A stretch of 11,385 nucleotides of DNA, taken from assembly GCA_016873405.1 (NCBI GenBank), contig VGXH01000022.1, positions 1-11,385 of the forward strand, in the 5' to 3' direction. A program made the position numbers and the translations under genes. Shown one piece after another: positions 6,066-11,385 of the stretch; position 1 is the stretch's first letter; every line of letters begins with the position of its first letter. The notes beneath the pieces were generated by a model. The model saw nothing but the letters and a program-made list of their open reading frames with translations. It searched no databases and was not told the origin of the DNA. Source of the stretch: a bacterium. Lineage in GTDB: Bacteria > Krumholzibacteriota > Krumholzibacteria > LZORAL124-64-63.

Positions 6066-7276
6066 AGCGCTTCCTGCCGTACGGGCGCCAGGACGTCGGC
6101 GGCGAGGAGGGGCGCCGCCTGCGCGACGTCCTGGAATCCGAATGGCTGACGCAGGGGCCGCGCGTGCCGCAGTTCGAGGCGGCGCTGGCGGCCAATTGCA
6201 GCGCTGCGCATGCCGTGGCGGTCGCCAACGGCACGCTCGCGCTCTGGCTCGCTTTCCGCGCCGCGGACCTGGGTCCCGGCGACCGCTTCATCGTGCCGGC
6301 CATCACCTTCGTCGCCACGGCCAACGCCGGCGTGCTCTGCGGCGCCGAGCCGGTGTTCGTCGACATCGACCCCGACACGCTCACGCTGGACGTGGCCCGC
6401 ACCGAGGCCGCCCTGCTGGCCGACCCGCGCATCAAGGCGATCGTGCCGGTGCACCTGGGCGGACGCACGGCGAACCTGCCGGCGCTGGCGCGGCTGGCCG
6501 CGCGTCACGGCGTCATCATCATCGAGGACGCCTGCCACGCCATCGGCACGCGCTGGCGGGACGACGGCGGCGAGTGGCGTCGCGTCGGCGACGGCAGCCA
6601 CGGGCTGATGACCTGCTTCAGCTTCCACCCCGTGAAGTCCATCACCACGGGCGAGGGCGGCGCCGTCACCACCAACGACCCGCGGCTCGCCGAGCGGCTG
6701 GCGCTGCTGCGCACGCACGGCATCACGCGCGAGCCGGCCCGGCTGGAGCGACAGGACGGCCCCTGGTACTACGAGATGCACGAGCTGGGGCTCAACGCGC
6801 GGATGACCGATCTGCAGGCCGCGCTGGGCCTGGTGCAGTTGCAGAAGCTGGAGCGGCTGCGCCGTCGCCGGCTGGAGCTGGTCCAGCGCTACGACCGTGC
6901 GCTGGCCCGCGTGCCCGGCCTGCGGACGCAGGCGCGTCCGGCGGCGGACGAGACCTGCTGGCACCTGATGATCGTGCGCACGGAGGAGCGCGACACGCTG
7001 CACGCGGCGCTGGCCGCCGCCGGCATCGGCACGCAGGTCCACTACTACCCCGTGCATCTGCAGCCGTACTACCGGCGCCGCTTCGGCACCGGCCCCGGGC
7101 AGTGCCCGGCCGCCGAGGAGTACTACCGGCAGGCCCTGTCGCTGCCGCTGTTCCCGACGATGACGGACGCCGACCACGCGCGGGTCGTCAAGGCGGTGCG
7201 GCGGCACCTGGCGCCGGCGCCACGCCGGACGGAGCCGGTCGCGGCCGGCGCCGATGGCGAGCGCGGTCCGTCATGA
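6062..7276 (+). CDS. pseC: UDP-4-amino-4,6-dideoxy-sugar aminotransferase, PseC
   Basis: 404 residues, DegT/DnrJ/EryC1 family, slightly longer than typical PseC. The ATG overlaps the pseB stop (ATGA), so the two are probably translationally coupled; an in-frame ATG 78 nt upstream lies inside pseB and was rejected. Motifs: ANGTLALWLA (56-65), IIEDACHA (153-160) with Asp156 that bonds the PLP ring nitrogen, and SFHPVKSITTGEGG (187-200) with Lys192 as the PLP lysine. The FHPVKxITTGEGG form is the PseC signature within the wider family. Reaction: transfers an amino group, normally from glutamate, to C4 of the PseB product, giving UDP-4-amino-4,6-dideoxy-N-acetyl-beta-L-altrosamine. The last ~20 residues are Ala/Arg/Gly-rich and probably disordered. 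The stop overlaps the next start by 4 nt. Confidence 0.9.
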   Translation: MKRFLPYGRQDVGGEEGRRLRDVLESEWLTQGPRVPQFEAALAANCSAAHAVAVANGTLALWLAFRAADLGPGDRFIVPAITFVATANAGVLCGAEPVFVDIDPDTLTLDVARTEAALLADPRIKAIVPVHLGGRTANLPALARLAARHGVIIIEDACHAIGTRWRDDGGEWRRVGDGSHGLMTCFSFHPVKSITTGEGGAVTTNDPRLAERLALLRTHGITREPARLERQDGPWYYEMHELGLNARMTDLQAALGLVQLQKLERLRRRRLELVQRYDRALARVPGLRTQARPAADETCWHLMIVRTEERDTLHAALAAAGIGTQVHYYPVHLQPYYRRRFGTGPGQCPAAEEYYRQALSLPLFPTMTDADHARVVKAVRRHLAPAPRRTEPVAAGADGERGPS

Positions 7277-9207
7277 CCGACTTCATCGCCGAGATCTCCA
7301 GCAACCACAACGGCGACCTGGCCCGCTGCCGTCGCCTCATCGCCGAGGCCGCGCGGGTCGGCTGCACCGGCGTCAAGTTCCAGCTGTTCCGCATCGACCG
7401 GCTGTTCGCGCCGGAGATCCTGCGCGTCAGCCCCGACCACCGCCGGCGCCGGCGCTGGGAGCTGCCGCTGCGCTTTCTGCCGGAGCTGTCGGCGGCCGCG
7501 CGCGACGCCGGTCTGAAGTTCGGTTGCACGCCGTTCGACGTCGAGGCGGTCGACGAGCTGGCGCCGCACGTCGACTTCCTGAAGGTTGCCTCCTACGAAC
7601 TGGCGTGGCTGGACCTGATCCACGCCTGCGCGGCCACCAGCCTGCCCCTGATCGTCTCGACGGGCATGGCCGATGCCGGCGAGGCCTGGGCCGCGGTGGA
7701 CGCCGCGCTGGAATCCGGCTGCCGCGACCTGACCATGCTCCATTGCGTGAGCCGTTACCCGGTGCCGGAGCACGCCTGCAACCTGGCGGCGATCGGCACG
7801 CTGCGCGAAATGATGGTCGCCAATTTCGCGCCCGATTGGCCCGAGGTCGCGTTCAAGGCGGGCTGGTCGGACCACTCCGTCTCGGCGGGCGTGATCGGGC
7901 GCGCGCTGCGCCACTGGGCCGCCGACGCGATCGAGTTCCACTTCGACCTCGAGGGCAGGGGCGCCGAGTTCGGCGGCGGGCACTGCTGGCTGCCGGAGAC
8001 GATCGAGCCGGTGATCGCGGGCGGCTTCGCGCCGGTCTCGCCCGAGTGTGACGGCACCGGGCGCGTGGCGCCGCTGGCGGAGGACCAGGCCGAGCGCACC
8101 TGGCGCGCCGACCCCTCGGACGGCCTGCGCCCCACGCTGCCGGTGCGCCGCGAATGGCCGCGGACGCAGCCCGAGTCGCGGCGCGGCGGCCCGGACGTGT
8201 TCTTCGTGGCTGCCGGCCAGGGCCTGGGCCACGTGGCGCGCTGCCTGGCGCTGGCCGAGTCCCTGCGCGACCAGCACGACGCCGACACCTTCTTCTTCAC
8301 GCCGGACCAGCCGGGTCCGCGCGTGCTGCTGGACCGTCACGGCTTCAACCACAGCACGTTCGTGGACGAGGACACGCTGGTGCGCGACATCTCGTTCCTG
8401 GCGTCGCTCTCGAGGCACGGCGGCCCCGCGGTGTGCGTCCTGGACAGCGACGTGGCGCTGGACGCGCTGGCGCGAAGGCTGCGCGCCGACGGGCACCTGG
8501 TCGTGGTCATCGACCAGCCGGCCTGCCGCGAGGCGGACCTGGGCATCGTGCCGTCGTTCGGCTGGGAGCCGCCGGCCGGGCGCGACGACCTGGTGGGCGG
8601 CATGGGCTACCTGCTGATCCGCGAGGACGTGCGCGCCGCGCGCGACGTTGCTCCCGACGGCGACCCGCGCCCCCGCGTCGTCGTCTGTTTCGGCGGCAGC
8701 GACCCCAACGAACTGACGGCCCGCGTCGCCGCCGCGCTGCACGACGTGACCGTCCAGGCGCGCGTCGAGGTGGTGCTGGCCCCGACCATCCCCTACGCCC
8801 GCATCAAGTCGCAGGTCCTGGCGCGCCGCTACCCCGAGCAGGCGATCATCGCCACGGGCGACCCTCTCGAGGGCATCGTGGCCGGCGCCGCGCTGCTGGT
8901 CACGGCGATGGGCGTGAGCGTCGGCGAGGCGCTGGCCCTGGGCACGCCGGTGGCCATCCTCAGCAACTACGAGCATGACGCGCCGACGGTGGCCCGCCTC
9001 GCGACGACCGACGCGGTGGTCGACCTGGGCCGCCACGACCGCGTGGACCAGCCCGGCCTGGCGCGCGCGCTGGCGGGCATCCTCGAACCGGCCAACCTGG
9101 CCGCGATGCGACGGGCCGCCCGCGGCGTCGTCGACGGCCAGGGCGCCGCGCGGGCCGCCGCGCACGTGGCCCGGCTGGTCAGCCGCCGGCGGGCCGGGCC
9201 ATGTTGA
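7273..9207 (+). CDS. Fusion: NeuB/PseI-like nonulosonate synthase + PseG-like UDP-sugar hydrolase
   Basis: 644 residues. Residues 1-245 form a NeuB-type TIM barrel: IAEISSNHNG (5-14), VKFQ (34-37), STGM (129-132), LHCVSRYP (156-163), WSDHS (198-202) and EFHF (221-224). His201 and His223 fall at the spacing of the metal ligands of Neisseria NeuB. No SAF (antifreeze-like) domain follows; instead a linker (about 246-305, with DPSDGLRP at 280-287) leads to a GT-B-like PseG/SpsG domain (306-636) with GQGLGHVARCLALA (315-328, His320 matching the catalytic His of PseG), CFGGSDPNE (472-480) and a C-terminal sugar-nucleotide lobe (AMGVSVGEALALGTP, 545-559). Expected reactions: UDP removal from the PseC-derived sugar, then condensation with phosphoenolpyruvate. 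The frame stays open far upstream inside pseC, but the ATG at 7273 overlaps the pseC stop and begins the conserved barrel. The PseG-like half could instead be a glycosyltransferase. Confidence 0.85.
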   Translation: MTDFIAEISSNHNGDLARCRRLIAEAARVGCTGVKFQLFRIDRLFAPEILRVSPDHRRRRRWELPLRFLPELSAAARDAGLKFGCTPFDVEAVDELAPHVDFLKVASYELAWLDLIHACAATSLPLIVSTGMADAGEAWAAVDAALESGCRDLTMLHCVSRYPVPEHACNLAAIGTLREMMVANFAPDWPEVAFKAGWSDHSVSAGVIGRALRHWAADAIEFHFDLEGRGAEFGGGHCWLPETIEPVIAGGFAPVSPECDGTGRVAPLAEDQAERTWRADPSDGLRPTLPVRREWPRTQPESRRGGPDVFFVAAGQGLGHVARCLALAESLRDQHDADTFFFTPDQPGPRVLLDRHGFNHSTFVDEDTLVRDISFLASLSRHGGPAVCVLDSDVALDALARRLRADGHLVVVIDQPACREADLGIVPSFGWEPPAGRDDLVGGMGYLLIREDVRAARDVAPDGDPRPRVVVCFGGSDPNELTARVAAALHDVTVQARVEVVLAPTIPYARIKSQVLARRYPEQAIIATGDPLEGIVAGAALLVTAMGVSVGEALALGTPVAILSNYEHDAPTVARLATTDAVVDLGRHDRVDQPGLARALAGILEPANLAAMRRAARGVVDGQGAARAAAHVARLVSRRRAGPC

Positions 9208-11153
9208 AGCTCGCCACGCTGTTCCACCTGAACCTGATGTACTCCTCGATCGCGCCGACGCGTCGCGCGGAGGTCGTCGCGCGCTGCTACCACCGCGTGC
9301 TGGACCTGGCCGAGCGCGGCGTGCCGGTGGCCGTCGAGGCCAGCGGCCTGACGCTCGAGATGATCGCCACGTTGGATCCGCGCTGGCTGGAACGATTGCG
9401 CGCGCTGCTGCGCCAGGGCCGCGCCGAGTACGTGGCCAGCGGCTACAGCCAGGTCATCGGCCCTCTGGCGCCGGCGGCCGTCAACGAACGCAACCTGGAC
9501 CTGGGCCGGCGCACCGCGCGGCGGCTGCTGGGCGTCGAGCCCGCGCTGTGGCTGGTCAACGAGATGGCCTGGAGCGGCGGTCTGGCCGGGCTCTACCGCG
9601 ATGCCGGCGCGCGCGCGGTGATCATGGAGTGGAACAACGCCTTCCACGCCCACCCCGAATGGGACCCGCGCTGGCGCTGGCACTGGCAGCGCGCCGAGGG
9701 CCCCGACGGCGACGACGTGCCCGTGGTCTGGGTCGACACCTTCGACTTCCAGAAGCTGCAGCGCCTGGTGGCCGGCGACATCACGCGGGACGAGTTCCTG
9801 GCCCACTGGCGCGGACGCCTGCCGACGGCCGACGAGACCGCGCCGCGTCACGCGCTGTTCTACGGCAGCGACGCGGAGGTTTTCGATTTCCGTCCCGGCC
9901 GCTATCGCGACGAACACGGCGAGTCGGGCGGCGCCCCGCGCGGCGAATGGGACACGGTGGCCGAAGCCGCGTCCTGGCTGGCCGCCGAGCCGCGCCTGGC
10001 GCTGGCGCCGCTGGCATCCACGCTGGACGAGCCGCCGTCGGCGCAGTGCGGTCTGCGGCTGCGGCTGGGCGCCGTGGACCGCCCGGTGCCGGTCAAGAAG
10101 CAGGAGAAGTACAACCTGAACCGCTGGGCCGTGACCGGGCGCGGCGACCTGGAACTGAACACGGCGTGCCATGCGCGCGCGCGCGAGTTGGCGACCGTCG
10201 GCAACGGCGACGACGAGGCGTGGCGCGATCTGCTCTTCCTCTGGTCCAGCGACCTGCGCACGCACCTGGCCGCCGAGCGTTGGCAGGAAGTGGCGCCGCG
10301 CGCGCGGTTGCCGCGCCTGGAGTGGCCGGCTCCCGCGGCGGACGCGGTGCGCCACGGGGTGGGCGACGGCGACCTGGTCCTGTCGGGCGACGCGGCCCGC
10401 CTGGAGCTGAACCCGCGCCGCGGGCTGGCGGCGCGCTCGCTGGTCTTTCCGCGCTGGGATCCGCGCCCGGTGCTGGGCACGCTGGCCCACGGCTATTTCG
10501 ACGACATCACGCTGGGCGCCGATTTCTACACCGGCCACGTCGTGGTGCAACGGCCGGGCTGCCCCAAGCAGGCGGACCTGCGGCCGGTCACGGCGTCACG
10601 GTCCGGCGGCAACGCGCCGTCGGCGACCTGCGAGGCGAGTGACGGCGACCTCCACGTGCGCAAGGAATGGCGCGTGGATCCGCTCGCGCCGGTGGTCACC
10701 TGGCGGGGGGAACTGCAGCTGCCTTCGCGGCGCCCGGCGGAGATCCACGTGGCGCACGTGACCGTCGTGCCGGGTGTGTTCGACGCGACCGGCCTGGGCT
10801 ACGCCGTCCGCAACGGCGGCCGCGCGCGCGAGATCTTCCGCTTCCGCGACGGCCCGGTGCACCACGGCGAGGCCTACTCGACGCTGATCACGGCCAAGGG
10901 CGGCCTGGGCGCCACCGACGGTGAGGTCATCATCGGCGATGATCGCCGCCGCCTGGTGCTGCGCCACGACCCGACGGTGTCGGCGCTGATCCCCACCGTG
11001 CGCTTCGTGCCCGGCCGCGACGGCCGCTACTTCCTGCGCGTGCGCTGGTCCGCGCAGGAGGTCGATGAGACCTTCGTCGCGGGCGAGGCGCCGTGGCACG
11101 TCGCCTGGGTGCTGAGCGTGACGGCGGAGGACCGCGGCCTGGACGACGACTGA
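9201..11153 (+). CDS. GH57-like glycoside hydrolase / glycan-processing protein
   Basis: 650 residues with no signal peptide or membrane segment, so probably cytoplasmic. The ATG overlaps the previous stop by 7 nt; no strong ribosome site is seen, so translational coupling is likely. The N-terminal half (about 1-365) resembles the GH57 (beta/alpha)7 barrel: FHLNLMYS (8-15) near the first conserved region, LWLVNEMAWS (116-125) with Glu121 as candidate nucleophile, and LFYGSDAEVFDF (219-230) with Asp224 as candidate acid/base, followed by LFLWSSDLRTHL (345-356). The remainder (about 380-640) looks like the beta-sandwich domain that follows GH57-type barrels. GH57 members act on alpha-glucans or alpha-galactosides, but distant members have other or unknown roles. 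Here the gene shares a transcript with nonulosonic acid genes, suggesting work on a glycan containing that sugar. Family call moderate; substrate unknown. Confidence 0.65.
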   Translation: MLKLATLFHLNLMYSSIAPTRRAEVVARCYHRVLDLAERGVPVAVEASGLTLEMIATLDPRWLERLRALLRQGRAEYVASGYSQVIGPLAPAAVNERNLDLGRRTARRLLGVEPALWLVNEMAWSGGLAGLYRDAGARAVIMEWNNAFHAHPEWDPRWRWHWQRAEGPDGDDVPVVWVDTFDFQKLQRLVAGDITRDEFLAHWRGRLPTADETAPRHALFYGSDAEVFDFRPGRYRDEHGESGGAPRGEWDTVAEAASWLAAEPRLALAPLASTLDEPPSAQCGLRLRLGAVDRPVPVKKQEKYNLNRWAVTGRGDLELNTACHARARELATVGNGDDEAWRDLLFLWSSDLRTHLAAERWQEVAPRARLPRLEWPAPAADAVRHGVGDGDLVLSGDAARLELNPRRGLAARSLVFPRWDPRPVLGTLAHGYFDDITLGADFYTGHVVVQRPGCPKQADLRPVTASRSGGNAPSATCEASDGDLHVRKEWRVDPLAPVVTWRGELQLPSRRPAEIHVAHVTVVPGVFDATGLGYAVRNGGRAREIFRFRDGPVHHGEAYSTLITAKGGLGATDGEVIIGDDRRRLVLRHDPTVSALIPTVRFVPGRDGRYFLRVRWSAQEVDETFVAGEAPWHVAWVLSVTAEDRGLDDD

Positions 11154-11162
11154 CACGCGGCC

Positions 11163-11385
11163 CTACCGGTACTCCACCCTGAGCACGCTCGACGTCCCGA
11201 ACCCCGTGCGCGAGGTCTTGTCCGGCCGCCCATAGAACGGCGAGACGTGGCTGTCGGCGATGAAATGGAAGCCGTCCGGCGCCACCGCGCCGGTGGTCGG
11301 GTCCACGAACCCGGGCAGGCGCGCGGCCAGCACGCGGCAGTCGGCGATCAGGCCGTCCTCACCCAGCGCGAAGCAGGCGACGCGG
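11163..11385 (-). CDS. C-terminal fragment of an unidentified protein (gene continues beyond the window)
   Basis: A minus-strand frame is open from the window edge to a TAG stop at 11165-11163, giving 73 residues without a start. It contains PDGFHFIADSHVSPFYGRP and ends in SSVLRVEYR. Codon use is as GC-rich as in the neighbouring genes, with well-formed hydrophobic/polar alternation, so it reads as real coding sequence. FHFIADSHV is reminiscent of a strand in secreted beta-propeller or lactonase-like proteins, but this is too little to assign a family. It converges on the GH57-like gene with a 9-bp gap and no visible terminator between them. Confidence 0.55.
   Translation of the reverse strand, partial: RVACFALGEDGLIADCRVLAARLPGFVDPTTGAVAPDGFHFIADSHVSPFYGRPDKTSRTGFGTSSVLRVEYR

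Noticed and set aside
6142..7272. In-frame upstream extension of the synthase/hydrolase fusion by 377 codons, which would give a 1021-residue protein
   Set aside because: It lies out of frame over pseC and reads as Arg/Ala/Gly-rich sequence typical of a shadow frame in GC-rich DNA. The ATG at 7273 overlaps the pseC stop and begins the conserved barrel.
7123..9165. 680-codon open frame on the minus strand opposite the fusion gene
   Set aside because: Composition is Arg/Ala/Gly/His/Gln-rich with no recognisable motif. The plus-strand frame has clear NeuB and PseG motifs.
10171..10186. Alternating GC run as a possible slippage or Z-DNA tract
   Set aside because: Short, in frame, and encodes an ordinary Ala-Arg-rich stretch; such runs are expected at this GC content.
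8967..10642. Long open frames on both strands overlapping the GH57-like gene
   Set aside because: Both are Arg/Ala/Gly-rich shadow frames. The frame beginning at 9201 has GH57-like motifs and coupling to the upstream stop.

Overview
This window is GC-rich (roughly 70 %) bacterial DNA with tight gene packing, short intergenic gaps and many ATGA-type overlaps. No rRNA, tRNA, CRISPR array, transposase or integrase is visible. The organism cannot be named from this stretch. A GAF-SpoIIE phosphatase, a secreted DUF4114-like protein and a nonulosonic-acid-type sugar operon would fit a GC-rich, Gram-negative-type environmental bacterium, for example a deltaproteobacterial or FCB-group candidate phylum, but that is a guess from style only.

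Layout. (1) 1-1368 (+): 3' part of a GAF + SpoIIE-type PP2C phosphatase that probably begins upstream of the window. (2) 1369-1433: a perfect 18-bp palindrome and a very stable hairpin, a likely shared terminator between convergent genes. (3) 1467-2225 (-): a secreted protein with a DUF4114-like acidic motif, with its own promoter and an inverted repeat in its leader. (4) 2226-2547: a divergent promoter region with an AT-rich core. (5) 2548-3771 (+): a fold-type I PLP aminotransferase, convergent with (6) 3817-4653 (-), a Nit-type amidase with its own promoter. (7) 4654-4973: an intergenic region between divergent genes. (8) 4974-11153 (+): a four-gene operon in which every junction overlaps (4, 4 and 7 nt). 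It encodes PseB, PseC, a NeuB/PseI-like synthase fused to a PseG-like UDP-sugar hydrolase, and a GH57-like protein. (9) 11163-11385 (-): the 3' end of an unidentified convergent gene.

How the genes may work together. PseB (4,6-dehydratase/5-epimerase) and PseC (C4 aminotransferase) make the UDP-4-amino-4,6-dideoxy-L-AltNAc type of intermediate. The PseG-like domain would release UDP, and the NeuB-like domain would condense the free sugar with phosphoenolpyruvate to a nonulosonic acid of the pseudaminic acid kind. Two standard steps, the PseH acetyltransferase and the PseF CMP-transferase, are absent from the operon, and the strand flips directly after it. The most interesting feature is the 644-residue fusion. 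Its synthase half keeps the two metal-binding histidines but has no C-terminal SAF (antifreeze-like) domain, and the PseG-like half sits where that domain would be. A GH57-like protein follows in the same transcript. Together these suggest a variant nonulosonate or related glycan pathway. That is an inference; the enzyme families are well supported, the exact product is not.
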